Of a DNA stretch of 64,000 bases, positions 37,263 through 45,997 are shown piece by piece. The DNA is from JAQGMV01 sp035626595. GTDB taxonomy: Bacteria > Pseudomonadota > Gammaproteobacteria > Burkholderiales > SG8-41. The notes below the pieces were generated by a model. The model ran no database searches. It was not told where the DNA came from and saw only the letters and a list, made by a program, of their open reading frames with translations. A program made the translations under genes and the position numbers. Each line of letters begins with the position of its first letter. Positions within the stretch are counted from its first letter, which is position 1. The DNA lies in assembly GCA_035626595.1 (NCBI GenBank), contig DASPNJ010000153.1, positions 1 to 64,000 on the forward strand, written 5' to 3'.

Positions 37263-38534
37263 CTACGCCGCTTTTTTCGGTGGCAACGAGAATGCCCCCG
37301 CGTTTTTCAGCTTGGACACCTGCTCGTCGGAGTAACCGAGCACCTCGCGCAGTACCTCGTCGGTGTGCTCGCCCAGCGTCGGCGAGCGCTTGATCACCGC
37401 GGGCGACGCCGAGAGCTTGATGGGCATACCGACGTTCCACCACTTGCCGCGCTGCGGATGGTCGAGCTCGACCCACATGTCGCGCCCGCGCACATGCTCG
37501 TCGTTCGCAAGATCCTCGGTCGACATGATCGGGCCGCACGGCACGTCGAGCGGATTCAGGATCTCCATCAATTCGCGCTTCGTGTACTGCTCCGCGAACT
37601 TGTTGATGAGCGTCCACATGAGCTGCTGGTTCTTGCGACGGTCGCCGATCTTCGCGAGCCGTGCATCGTTCGCGAGGTCCGTCACGCCGACCTCCGGCCC
37701 AATCCGCTCGGCGAGCTTGGTCCACACCGCCTCCTGCACGACGATGTAGAGCCAGTCGTTCGCGCCGTGCGGCTTGCAGTGGATCGCATTGCCGAGCTGT
37801 CCGCCGCCGGAATCGTTGCCCGCGCGCGGCACTTCGCCCATGCCCTTGTAGGTCGGCACGGAGTATTCGGAGAGCTCGCCATGCTGCAGGCGCTGGTGAT
37901 CGCGGAACTTGACCCGGCAAAGATTCATCACGCCGTCCATCATCGCGACCTCGACGTACTGCCCCTGTCCGGTGCGGTTCGCCTGATGCAGCGCCGCGAG
38001 CAATCCGATCGCGAGATGCAGCCCGGTCCCCGAGTCGCCGATCTGCGCGCCGGTCACGAACGGCGGGCCATCGGGCACACCCGTCGTGCTCATCGCGCCG
38101 CCCATCGCCTGCGCGACGTTCTCGTAGGCCTTGAAATCGGCGTACGGGCCGCTCGAGCCGAAGCCCTTGATCGAGCCGACGACGATCTTCGGGTTGATCT
38201 CGTGGATCTTCTCCCACGTGAAGCCGAGCCGCTCGAGCACGCCGGGCCCGAAGTTCTCCATCATGATGTCGCACTTCTTCAGCAGATCGACGAAAACCTG
38301 CTTGCCTTCGGCGGTCTTCATGTTCACGGTGATCGAGCGCTTGTTGCAGTTGAGCATCGTGAAGTAGAGGCTGTCCGCGTTCGGTACGTCGCGCAGTTGC
38401 CCGCGCGTCGCGTCCCCCTGCGGCGGCTCGAACTTGATCACGTCGGCGCCCATCCACGCGAGGAGCTGCGAGCACGTCGGTCCCGCCTGCACGTGCGTCA
38501 TGTCGAGAATTCGTACGCCCTTCAGTGCTTCCAT
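37263..38534 (-). CDS. frc: Formyl-CoA:oxalate CoA-transferase
   Basis: A 423-residue class III CoA-transferase, close to the 428 residues of Oxalobacter FRC. It starts MEALKGVRILDMTHVQAGP. The catalytic Asp is in TGAQIGDSGTGLH (about residue 169), and substrate-loop glycines are in SGGGQLGNAI. It moves CoA from formyl-CoA to oxalate, giving oxalyl-CoA plus formate. It lies 16 bp after oxc, so it completes the classic two-enzyme oxalate cycle. Related CoA-transferases (CaiB/BaiF) exist, but the oxc neighbour makes frc the best reading. Confidence 0.93.
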   Translation of the reverse strand: MEALKGVRILDMTHVQAGPTCSQLLAWMGADVIKFEPPQGDATRGQLRDVPNADSLYFTMLNCNKRSITVNMKTAEGKQVFVDLLKKCDIMMENFGPGVLERLGFTWEKIHEINPKIVVGSIKGFGSSGPYADFKAYENVAQAMGGAMSTTGVPDGPPFVTGAQIGDSGTGLHLAIGLLAALHQANRTGQGQYVEVAMMDGVMNLCRVKFRDHQRLQHGELSEYSVPTYKGMGEVPRAGNDSGGGQLGNAIHCKPHGANDWLYIVVQEAVWTKLAERIGPEVGVTDLANDARLAKIGDRRKNQQLMWTLINKFAEQYTKRELMEILNPLDVPCGPIMSTEDLANDEHVRGRDMWVELDHPQRGKWWNVGMPIKLSASPAVIKRSPTLGEHTDEVLREVLGYSDEQVSKLKNAGAFSLPPKKAA

Positions 38535-38550
38535 GCTGTCCTCCGGATAC

Positions 38551-40299
38551 CTATTTCTTCTTCGCGCTCGGGTTCAAGCTCGTGATGCGGCCGCTTTCCG
38601 TGCCCGCTTTCTCGTCGATCATCGCATTGATGAGCGTGGGTTTGCGCGAGCGCATCGCTTCTTCCATGCCCTTGCGCAGCTCTTCCGGCGTCGTGGCGTA
38701 GACGCCGACGCCGCCGAACGCTTCCATCATTTTCTCGTAGCGCGCGTTCTTCACGAATACGAGCGGCGCGGGATCGGCTCCGCCGGTCGGATTGGTTTCA
38801 TCACCGCGGTACACGCCGTTGTTGTTCATGATCACAACGCATACCGGCAGGTTATAGCGGCAGATCGTCTCGACTTCCATGCCCGAGAAGCCGAAGGCGC
38901 TGTCGCCTTCGATCGCGATCACCTGCTGGCCGCTCACCACCGCGGCGGCAACGGAGAAGCCCATGCCGATGCCCATGACGCCCCAGGTGCCGACGTCGAG
39001 GCGTTTGCGCGGCTTGTACATGTCGACGATGCTGCGGGTGAAGTCGAGTGCGTTCGCGCCCTCGTTCACCAGGATCGCGTCGGGATTCGCCTTAACGATA
39101 TCGCGCACCACGTTGAGCGCGCTGTGGAAATTCATCGGCGTCGGATTGCGCGCGAGCATCTCGCCCATCTTGGCGACGTTCTTCGTCTTGCGCTCCGAGA
39201 TCGCGTTCAGCCAGTCGGACGGCGGCTTTTGCCAATTCGACCCGATGCCGGCGAGCAAGGCCGACACGCACGAGCCGATGTCACCCACGACCGGCGCGTC
39301 GATGCGCACGTTGCTGTCGGCTTCCTGCGGGGAGATGTCGATCTGGATGAACTTCTGGGCGCCCCAGGCCTTCGCGCTCTTGCCGCCCCAGGTCTTGCCC
39401 TTGCCCTGTGAAAGCAGCCAGTTCAGCCGCGCGCCGACCAACACGACGACGTCGGCTTCAGGCAGCACGTACGAACGCGCGGCAGCGGCCGACTGCTCGT
39501 GCGTGTCGGGCAGCAGGCCCTTGGCCATCGACATCGGCAGATATGGAATGCCGGTGCGCTCGACCAGCGTCCGAATGTCGGCGTCGGCCTGCGCGTACGC
39601 CGCGCCTTTCCCCAAAATGATCAGCGGCTTTTTCGCGCCCTTGAGTAACCCCAGCGCGCGCTGCACCGCGTCGGGCGCCGGAATCTGGCGCGGCGCCGGA
39701 TCGACGACCTTGATGAGCGAGTTCCTGCCGAGCTCGGCGTCGATCGACTGCGGAAAGAGCTTCGCCGGCAGATCGAGGTAAACGCCGCCCGGACGTCCCG
39801 AGACCGCGGCGCGGATCGCGCGCGCGACACCGACGCCGATGTCCTCGGCGTGCAGCACGCGATAGGCCGCCTTGCACAGCGGCTTCGCGATCGCGAGCTG
39901 GTCCATCTCCTCGTAATCGCCCTGCTGCAGGTCGACGATCTCGCGCTCGCTGGAGCCGCTGATGAGGATCATCGGGAAGCAGTTGGTGGTCGCGTTCGCG
40001 AGCGCAGTCAGGCCGTTCAGAAAGCCCGGGGCGGATACGGTCAGGCAGATGCCCGGTGTCTTCGTCATGAATCCGGCGATAGAGGCAGCATAGCCTGCGT
40101 TCTGTTCGTGGCGGAAAGCGATCACACGCATCCCCGCCGCCTGCGCCTTGCGCGTGAGATCGGTGATCGGGATCCCCGGTAAACCGAAGATCGTGTCGAT
40201 GCCGTTCAGCTTGAGCGCATCGATGACGAGATTGAAGCCCTCGATCGTTGCCTGTGCCTCGGCGGACGACGTGGCGATTTGGTCTTCAACGCTTCCCAT
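38551..40299 (-). CDS. oxc: Oxalyl-CoA decarboxylase
   Basis: A 582-residue ThDP enzyme, the expected length. The catalytic Glu is in FRHEQNAGYAAS, the ThDP motif is GDSAFGFSGMEVETICRYNL...NNNGVYRG, and the C-terminus ESGRITSLNPSAKKK resembles the substrate-closing tail of Oxalobacter OXC. It converts oxalyl-CoA to formyl-CoA and CO2, consuming a proton. It is the first gene of the oxc-frc-formyltransferase unit and has a strong FNR-like operator upstream. Confidence 0.95.
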   Translation of the reverse strand: MGSVEDQIATSSAEAQATIEGFNLVIDALKLNGIDTIFGLPGIPITDLTRKAQAAGMRVIAFRHEQNAGYAASIAGFMTKTPGICLTVSAPGFLNGLTALANATTNCFPMILISGSSEREIVDLQQGDYEEMDQLAIAKPLCKAAYRVLHAEDIGVGVARAIRAAVSGRPGGVYLDLPAKLFPQSIDAELGRNSLIKVVDPAPRQIPAPDAVQRALGLLKGAKKPLIILGKGAAYAQADADIRTLVERTGIPYLPMSMAKGLLPDTHEQSAAAARSYVLPEADVVVLVGARLNWLLSQGKGKTWGGKSAKAWGAQKFIQIDISPQEADSNVRIDAPVVGDIGSCVSALLAGIGSNWQKPPSDWLNAISERKTKNVAKMGEMLARNPTPMNFHSALNVVRDIVKANPDAILVNEGANALDFTRSIVDMYKPRKRLDVGTWGVMGIGMGFSVAAAVVSGQQVIAIEGDSAFGFSGMEVETICRYNLPVCVVIMNNNGVYRGDETNPTGGADPAPLVFVKNARYEKMMEAFGGVGVYATTPEELRKGMEEAMRSRKPTLINAMIDEKAGTESGRITSLNPSAKKK

Positions 40300-40344
40300 G
40301 TGATCTCCTTCGGAGGTGGAACGGTGCGGCAGACGGGGGCTGGA

Positions 40345-40350
40345 ACTATA
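40345..40350 (-). promoter_or_regulatory. -10 element of the oxc promoter
   Basis: TATAGT on the minus strand, in a small AT-rich patch of the 198-bp oxc/regulator gap. The start of transcription would be near 40338, which puts the dyad at 40372-40387 at -41.5, the class II activation position. No good -35 hexamer is present, as expected for an activator-dependent promoter. Confidence 0.6.
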
Positions 40351-40371
40351 GACAAGTCAGACGCTTACGGC

Positions 40372-40387
40372 CTTGACCGCGGTCAAG
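40372..40387. promoter_or_regulatory. CRP/FNR-type operator upstream of oxc
   Basis: CTTGACCGCGGTCAAG is a perfect 16-bp dyad of the form TTGAC-N4-GTCAA, one base per half-site from the FNR consensus TTGAT-N4-ATCAA. It lies between the divergent oxc and the CRP/FNR-family gene, and the same 14-bp core occurs once more in the window, upstream of tctC. It is therefore the likely binding site of the regulator encoded alongside. Confidence 0.75.
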
Positions 40388-40497
40388 ATGGCGCTTGCGG
40401 CGCCAACCGACGTTACGACACGGACGAAGAGCGAGGTCGCCCGATCACATGCAGGCCGTGTTCCCTGCGTGACCGGCTTTCCTTCGATAATCCGGCA

Positions 40498-41106
40498 ATG
40501 ACTTCATTGGCAAATCACCCCGACGCTGCCCATCTCAGAGTGGAGCTGCGCGAGAACCTGGCGCTGAAAGCGCTGAAGAAAGACCAGTGGCGGGAGCTCG
40601 AGCCGCTGCTCGAAGTCAAGGACTACCCCAAGGGGGAAACGCTCGAAAACCAGGGCGATCACTCGATGGAACAGTACTTCGTCATCGACGGAATACTGAA
40701 GCGCGTGGTTTCGAACGCGCAGGGGAAGGAGATGATCCTGCGCTTCGCCGCCGAGAGCGACATCGATACGAGCTACGCGGCTTTCCGCCTCAAGAAACCG
40801 ATCCCATACGCGATCCGCACGGTGACACGCGTGCGCGCGGCCAAGCTCTCGATGCAGCAATGGGTCGCGTTCCTGGAGCGGCATCCGGACATCAAGAGCG
40901 CGTTCGAGCTCGAGATCATGAGCCTCATGAGCGAAGTGATGGCGCATACGATCACCCTGCATCTGCTCGATGCGCCGGGGCGCGTGCAGCGCTTCATGCG
41001 CAAGCATCCGGATCTCGCCGAGCGGCTCCCGAAAAAGGAGCTCGCCTCCTACCTCAACCTGTCGCCGGAAACGCTCTCGCGCCTCAAACGCCGCGGCAAG
41101 ATCTGA
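40498..41106 (+). CDS. CRP/FNR-family regulator, probable activator of oxalate genes
   Basis: A 202-residue protein starting MTSLANHPDAAHLRVEL. The N-terminal cyclic nucleotide-binding-type beta barrel covers about 25-125 (EVKDYPKGETLENQGDHSME), followed by a dimerisation helix and a C-terminal HTH (KKELASYLNLSPETLSRLKR). The recognition helix holds ExxSR, the FNR residues that read TTGA. It has no Cys cluster, so it is not an oxygen-sensing Fe-S FNR; the effector is unknown. Divergent from oxc and overlapping the FAD oxidoreductase gene (ATGA). Confidence 0.88.
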   Translation: MTSLANHPDAAHLRVELRENLALKALKKDQWRELEPLLEVKDYPKGETLENQGDHSMEQYFVIDGILKRVVSNAQGKEMILRFAAESDIDTSYAAFRLKKPIPYAIRTVTRVRAAKLSMQQWVAFLERHPDIKSAFELEIMSLMSEVMAHTITLHLLDAPGRVQRFMRKHPDLAERLPKKELASYLNLSPETLSRLKRRGKI

Positions 41107-42473
41107 TGCCGGACGCCGCCGTGTACGATCCGCGTTTCGATCCGCTGACCGCGCGCGAGCCTGCGGCGTGCTCGGATTACGCGCCGACCTACTGGGTCGC
41201 GACCGCAGGCGCACCGCCGCCGGATGACGGCCGCGTGACCGGCGACATGGACGTGGACGTCGCCGTGATCGGCGCGGGATTCACCGGACTTGCGTGCGCG
41301 CTCTTTCTCGCGCGCGAGCACGGCATCCGCGCCACGGTCCTGGAGGCGAACGGCGTCGCCTGGGGCTGCACCAGCAGGAACGGCGGCCAGGGGCAGCTCG
41401 CGAGCGGCCGGCTCTACCGCTCGCAGTGGATCGAGCGCTGGGGCCGCGACATCGCGTTGCGGCTGCACGCGGAGATCCTCGAGGGTTTCGAGACATTCCG
41501 CGAACTCGTTCGTGAGATCGATTGCGACGCGCGTGAGGAAGGCCATCTCCTGATCGCGCACCGCCGCAAGAAGATGGATTTCATTCGGAGCGAGTCGAGC
41601 GTCATGAATCGCGTCTTCGGCTGCCGCACCGAGGTGCTCGATCGCGACGCCGTACACGCGCGCTACGTGAACGACGCGGAATGCCAGGGCGCGCTGTTCG
41701 AGCCCGACGGCATCTGCGTGCATCCGCTCAAGCTCGCCTACGGGTACCTCCGCAAAGCGCGGGAAGCCGGCGCGCGCGTGCACACTGCGAGCCCCGTGCT
41801 CGACTGGGTGAGCCACAACGGGGTGCACCGGTTGCGCACACCCGGCGGAACGGTGCGCGCCCGCGCAGTCGCCGTCGCCACCGGCGCATACGCGCCGCAG
41901 ACGCTGCACCCGCTGCTGCGCGGCCGAATTTATCCGGTGCTGTCGAATTCGATCGTGACGCGCGTGCTCGAGCCGGCGGAGCTCGATGCGTGCAAGCTCG
42001 AGACCGGCGCGGCGCTCACCGACACCCGCACGCTGCGTTACTACTACCGCAGGCTTCCGGATGGGCGGCTCCAGATCGGCAGCCGCAGCGCAGTCACCGG
42101 CGCCGATGCGCAGAACCCCGTTCACCTGAGGCGCCTCACGCAGGGGCTTGCGAAGAAATTTCCGGCGCTCGCGAGAGTTCCGATCGAGTATTCCTGGTGG
42201 GGCTGGGTGGACGTAAGCCACGACATGATGCCGCGCGTCGCTCGACCGGACGCGCGCGAAGCCGTGCACTACGCACTCGGCTACGGCGGCAACGGCGTGT
42301 CCTACTCGGCGCAGGCGGGCCGGCGCATGGCGCAGCGCATCGCCGGCCGCGGCGGCGACTGGGATTTACCGATCTTCGATTCAGCGCTGCCGGCGCATCC
42401 GCTGGCGCCGTTGCGCCGTCTCGGCCAGCGTATGCTTTACGTCTGGCACAACCTCAGGGACGAAGTGCTATGA
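41106..42473 (+). CDS. FAD-dependent oxidoreductase (DAO family)
   Basis: A 455-residue protein. The N-terminal extension resembles the PuuB/gamma-glutamylputrescine oxidase group (YWVATAG). The FAD Rossmann motif is VAVIGAGFTGLACALF (about 46-61) and GCTSRNGGQ contacts the flavin; the C-terminal FAD motif is YALGYGGNGVSYSAQAG. It would oxidise an amine or amino acid. Its start overlaps the regulator stop, so the two are co-translated, which is unexpected for a regulator of oxalate use. Substrate unknown. Confidence 0.85.
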   Translation: MPDAAVYDPRFDPLTAREPAACSDYAPTYWVATAGAPPPDDGRVTGDMDVDVAVIGAGFTGLACALFLAREHGIRATVLEANGVAWGCTSRNGGQGQLASGRLYRSQWIERWGRDIALRLHAEILEGFETFRELVREIDCDAREEGHLLIAHRRKKMDFIRSESSVMNRVFGCRTEVLDRDAVHARYVNDAECQGALFEPDGICVHPLKLAYGYLRKAREAGARVHTASPVLDWVSHNGVHRLRTPGGTVRARAVAVATGAYAPQTLHPLLRGRIYPVLSNSIVTRVLEPAELDACKLETGAALTDTRTLRYYYRRLPDGRLQIGSRSAVTGADAQNPVHLRRLTQGLAKKFPALARVPIEYSWWGWVDVSHDMMPRVARPDAREAVHYALGYGGNGVSYSAQAGRRMAQRIAGRGGDWDLPIFDSALPAHPLAPLRRLGQRMLYVWHNLRDEVL

Positions 42474-42635
42474 CAGCGCATCGCCTGAGTCGAGGAGCCG
42501 CGATCGCGCTCATCGCCGCGTGCGCTGCCAGGTGCTCGGCCCGCAGCAGCGGATCACCATTTAAAGCGCGCTGCGCGCGCACACGCTCGATGCCGCCTCG
42601 ACGGATCGCCTCCATCGCGCCCCCACGCGCAGCGC

Positions 42636-44147
42636 TTATGAAGCGGGCGCCGGCGCGGGCTTGCGGCCGCGGTCACGAATGCGGTGGTAGAGCGGCCACA
42701 GCAGCATCACGACGCCCAGCGCCATGATGGTGCCCACCAGCCAGTTCGAGAAGAAGATGCTCATGTCGCCCTGCGACATCAACATCGACTGACGGAAGGC
42801 ATCCTCGGCACGGTCTCCCAGAACGAGCGCGAGCACGAGCGGCGCGAGTGGATACGACAGCTTCTTGAAGGCGTAGCCCGCCACGCCGAAGAGCAGCATG
42901 AACCAGATGTCGAGCATCGCGTTATGGACGGTGTAGGCCCCGATCGCGCAGATCACTACGATCACCGGCGCAATGATCGAGAACGGCACGCGCAGGATGG
43001 CCGCAAAGAGCGGCACGCACGTGAGCACGATGATGAGCCCCGCGATGTTGCCGAGATACATGCTCGCGATGAGCCCCCACACGAAGTCCTTCTGCTCGAT
43101 GAAGAGCAGCGGACCCGGCTGCAATCCCCAGATCAGGAGCCCGCCCAGCAGCACCGCCGCGGTCGGGGAGCCGGGAATGCCAAGGGAGAGCATGGGCAGC
43201 AGCGCGGAAGTTCCGGCGGCATGCGCCGCCGTCTCGGGGGCGACGACGCCTTCGAGCTGCCCCGTGCCGAACTTCTCGCCCTGGGGCGACATGCGCTTCG
43301 CGACGCCATAGCTCATGAACGATGCGGGCGTGGCGCCTCCCGGCGTGATACCCAGCCAGCAGCCGATCAGGCAGCTGCGGATCGAGGTCATCCAGTAACG
43401 CGGCAGCTTGGCCCACGTCTCGAACACGATCCTCGGGTTGATTTTTGCGGTGCGCCCCGTAAAAGCGAGGCCCTCTTCCATGGAGAGCAGGATCTCGCCG
43501 ATGCCGAAGAGACCGATCACCGCGATCAGGAAGTCGAACCCGCGCATGAGCTCGTGCCAGCCGAAGATGAGGCGCAGTTGCCCGGTCACCGTGTCGATGC
43601 CGACGGCCGCGAGCGCGAAGCCGAGCATCATCGCCGCCATGATCTTGAACGGCGGCTCCTTGCCCATGCCGACGAAGCTGCAGAACGTCAGGAAGTACAC
43701 CGAGAAGAACTCCGGCGGTCCGAACTGCAGCGCGAACCTCGCAACGAGCGGCGCGAGGAACGTGATCATGACCACCGCGACGAGCGCGCCGACGAAAGAC
43801 GACGTAAACGCCGCAGTGAGCGCTTCGCCCGCACGCCCCTGCTGCGCCATCGGGTAGCCGTCGAAGGTCGTGGCAACCGACCACGGCTCGCCGGGAATGT
43901 TGAAAAGAATCGAGGTGATGGCGCCGCCGAAGAGCGCGCCCCAGTAGATGCACGACAGCATGATGATCGCCGAGGTCGGCTGCATCGAGAACGTGAGCGG
44001 CAGCAGGATCGCAATGCCGTTCGCGCCGCCCAGCCCGGGCAGAACCCCGATCAGCACGCCGAGGCTCACCCCGATGAACATGACCATGAGGTTGAACGGC
44101 GTCAGCGCGACCGAGAAACCGTGAAACAGTGCTGCCAGATCTCCCAA
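42636..44147 (-). CDS. tctA: Tripartite tricarboxylate transporter large membrane subunit TctA
   Basis: A 503-residue protein with about 12 hydrophobic spans. TctA signatures are GVLIGVLPGLGGANGIAILL near the N-terminus and GITPGGATPASFMSYGVAKR in the middle. With TctB it forms the ion-coupled permease that accepts substrate from periplasmic TctC. It lies 30 bp after tctB. The 162 bp beyond its stop towards the FAD oxidoreductase gene hold no recognisable gene. Confidence 0.94.
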   Translation of the reverse strand: MGDLAALFHGFSVALTPFNLMVMFIGVSLGVLIGVLPGLGGANGIAILLPLTFSMQPTSAIIMLSCIYWGALFGGAITSILFNIPGEPWSVATTFDGYPMAQQGRAGEALTAAFTSSFVGALVAVVMITFLAPLVARFALQFGPPEFFSVYFLTFCSFVGMGKEPPFKIMAAMMLGFALAAVGIDTVTGQLRLIFGWHELMRGFDFLIAVIGLFGIGEILLSMEEGLAFTGRTAKINPRIVFETWAKLPRYWMTSIRSCLIGCWLGITPGGATPASFMSYGVAKRMSPQGEKFGTGQLEGVVAPETAAHAAGTSALLPMLSLGIPGSPTAAVLLGGLLIWGLQPGPLLFIEQKDFVWGLIASMYLGNIAGLIIVLTCVPLFAAILRVPFSIIAPVIVVICAIGAYTVHNAMLDIWFMLLFGVAGYAFKKLSYPLAPLVLALVLGDRAEDAFRQSMLMSQGDMSIFFSNWLVGTIMALGVVMLLWPLYHRIRDRGRKPAPAPAS

Positions 44148-44177
44148 CTGCCCGTACTCCTTCTTGTCGGCCTTGCT

Positions 44178-44699
44178 CTAGTACCCGAGGAACGCGAGCG
44201 GATCGAGCATTCCCTTGTAGAGCGGCACCTGAAACCAGACCTCAAACGTGAGAAACGCGAGGGCGCTCACCACAAAGCCGAGCACCGCGCTTCTCAGCCA
44301 GCCGTACTCACCGAGCCACATCATGAAGCCGGCGATGTACACGGCCGAGGCGAGATACAACCCGATGATCTGGATACCGAGCACGAAAAACGCCGCAGGA
44401 ATGATGACGGACAGCACCTGCCGCAAAGCCTGCCATCCGACGAATAATTTGCGGCCTGCCGTGGCGCGGCCCCGTACCGCGAAAACGAGGGTTGCCACGC
44501 AGGAGATGCAGATGATGAGGCCGATATAGAACGGAAAATATCCGGCCTCGGGGCCGTCCCCGGCCCAGCGCGATCCCAGCCGGTAGCTGTCGTAGACCAC
44601 CAGCGCTCCGATCGCGAAGAGGATGCACGCCACCACGAGCTCCGCTGCGAGCGTGCTGATGCCGCCGGAATGTCCGGCCGGCTCGGGACTCTGATTCAT
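44178..44699 (-). CDS. tctB: Tripartite tricarboxylate transporter small membrane subunit TctB
   Basis: A 173-residue protein with four hydrophobic spans (ELVVACILFAIGALVVYDSY and others) and the GPEAGYFPFYIGLIICIS motif of TctB. It pairs with TctA. It lies between tctC and tctA and is separated from tctC by an intrinsic terminator, so it is likely made at a lower level than the binding protein. Confidence 0.93.
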   Translation of the reverse strand: MNQSPEPAGHSGGISTLAAELVVACILFAIGALVVYDSYRLGSRWAGDGPEAGYFPFYIGLIICISCVATLVFAVRGRATAGRKLFVGWQALRQVLSVIIPAAFFVLGIQIIGLYLASAVYIAGFMMWLGEYGWLRSAVLGFVVSALAFLTFEVWFQVPLYKGMLDPLAFLGY

Positions 44700-44726
44700 G
44701 ATTGGCCTTCTTAAGGCGACGGGTAC

Positions 44727-44761
44727 AAAAAAAGCGGACGGGCGCTGCGCTGCCCGTCCGC
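44727..44761 (-). terminator. Intrinsic terminator between tctC and tctB
   Basis: On the minus strand, GCGGACGGGC, an 8-nt loop and GCCCGTCCGC form a perfect 10-bp GC-rich stem followed by TTTTTTT. It starts 11 bp after the tctC stop. It would end most transcripts after tctC and let a fraction read into tctBA, a usual way to overproduce the binding protein. Confidence 0.92.
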
Positions 44762-44772
44762 GTCGTGCGGCA

Positions 44773-45792
44773 TTACTTCTTGGCCAGGAATCCGGCTCCC
44801 TTCATCAGCTCGACGTGCTCTTTTTCCGTTTTCGCGACCCACTCGGCGTATTCCTTGCCGGCCATGAACGTCTGGTTGTACGCCCCTTTCTCCATGTAAT
44901 CCTTCCACTCCTGCGTCTCGCGGACTTTCTTGAACAGCGCGACGTAGAAGTCCACCGCCTCTTTCGGAACGCCGCCCGGCATGAAGATGCCGCGCAGCAT
45001 CACATAGTCGGTCGGCACACCCGCTTCCTTGCAGGTCGGAATGTCGTTCCAGGACATCGTGTCGGTGATCTTGTCCTTGTAAGCCATGCGCGTATCGTCG
45101 AATACGCACAGCGGCCGGAGCTTCCCTGCGCGCCAATGGGCGACGGCTTCGATGGGGTTGTTCACCGACGAATCGATGTGCTTGCCGACGAGCTGCGTCG
45201 CCACCGCGCCGCCGCCTTTGAACGGCACGTAGGTGAATTTCGCGCCTGTCGCCTTCTCGAGACCGACCGTGATGATCTGATCTTCCTGCTTCGCGCCCGT
45301 GCCGCCCATCTTGAACTTGCCAGGACCGGCTTTCTTCGCCGCCTCGATGTACTCCTTGGCATTCTTGTAAGACGTCTCGGCGTTCACCCACAGCACGAAC
45401 TGGTCGAGCGCGAGCATCGCCACCGGCGTCAGATCCTTCCAGTTGAACGGCACGCCGGTCGCGAGCGGCGTCGTGAAGAGGTTCGAAAGCGTAATGATGA
45501 TCTTGTGCGGATCGCCTTTCGCGCCTTTCACGTCGAGGAAACCCTCGGCGCCCGCGCCGCCCGACTTGTTGACCGGGATGAGCGACTGCTTCATCAGGTT
45601 GTGCTTGACCACGATGCCCTGGAGCAGGCGCGCCATCTGGTCGGCGCCGCCGCCGGTGCCGGCCGGAATCACGAACTCGACGGGCTTCGTGGGCTCCCAT
45701 GCGCCCGATGCCGCCATGGTCTGACCGCTGACTGCGATGCCGAATGCTGCGAGCAGCGGCGCGAAGCCGCGCAAGCTCTTACGCTGAGTCAT
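44773..45792 (-). CDS. tctC: Tripartite tricarboxylate transporter substrate-binding protein TctC
   Basis: A 339-residue protein with the start at MTQRKSLRGFAPLLAAFG behind an AGGAGG ribosome site. Signal peptide (about 1-28), then the periplasmic fold WEPTKPVEFVIPAGTGGGADQMARLLQ, whose GGGADQMAR loop forms the ligand entry. Characterised TctC/Bug proteins bind carboxylates such as citrate, glutamate or nicotinate. A perfect FNR-like operator upstream matches the oxc one, so the ligand may be oxalate or another short diacid; this is inference. Confidence 0.93.
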   Translation of the reverse strand: MTQRKSLRGFAPLLAAFGIAVSGQTMAASGAWEPTKPVEFVIPAGTGGGADQMARLLQGIVVKHNLMKQSLIPVNKSGGAGAEGFLDVKGAKGDPHKIIITLSNLFTTPLATGVPFNWKDLTPVAMLALDQFVLWVNAETSYKNAKEYIEAAKKAGPGKFKMGGTGAKQEDQIITVGLEKATGAKFTYVPFKGGGAVATQLVGKHIDSSVNNPIEAVAHWRAGKLRPLCVFDDTRMAYKDKITDTMSWNDIPTCKEAGVPTDYVMLRGIFMPGGVPKEAVDFYVALFKKVRETQEWKDYMEKGAYNQTFMAGKEYAEWVAKTEKEHVELMKGAGFLAKK

Positions 45793-45898
45793 ATGACTCC
45801 TCCTTATTGATGCAGGGCATTCACGCCGGGCCCCGGTGCGTTGCCGCCGGGACCTCCTTCTACCTCGCGCGCTATCTTCGGCCAGCGCCCTGCTAAAC

Positions 45899-45918
45899 GA
45901 ATTGACCGCGGTCAATTC
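45899..45918. promoter_or_regulatory. CRP/FNR-type operator upstream of tctC
   Basis: GAATTGACCGCGGTCAATTC is a perfect 20-bp palindrome with the same 14-bp core as the oxc site (TTGACCGCGGTCAA). At the spacing seen in the oxc promoter, a weak -10 (GAAGAT, minus strand, 45874-45879) is present. It lies 107 bp before the tctC start. Confidence 0.72.
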
Positions 45919-45997
45919 TATGCAAAATCAGCGCGCGACGGGGGTACAACGCGCGGATGGGCGTTTGCGTTGAGTGAGAAACGCGCCGGTGCGGCGG

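Noticed and set aside
42470..42635. Short frame MTAHRLSRGAAIALIAACAA after the FAD oxidoreductase
   Set aside because: It looks like the start of an exported protein but ends without further domain and lacks a ribosome site. It may be a remnant, but there is not enough to call a pseudogene.
42684..44447. 587-codon plus-strand frame over tctA and tctB
   Set aside because: It is rich in Arg, Glu and His with no hydrophobic pattern, while the opposite strand encodes clear TctA and TctB membrane proteins.
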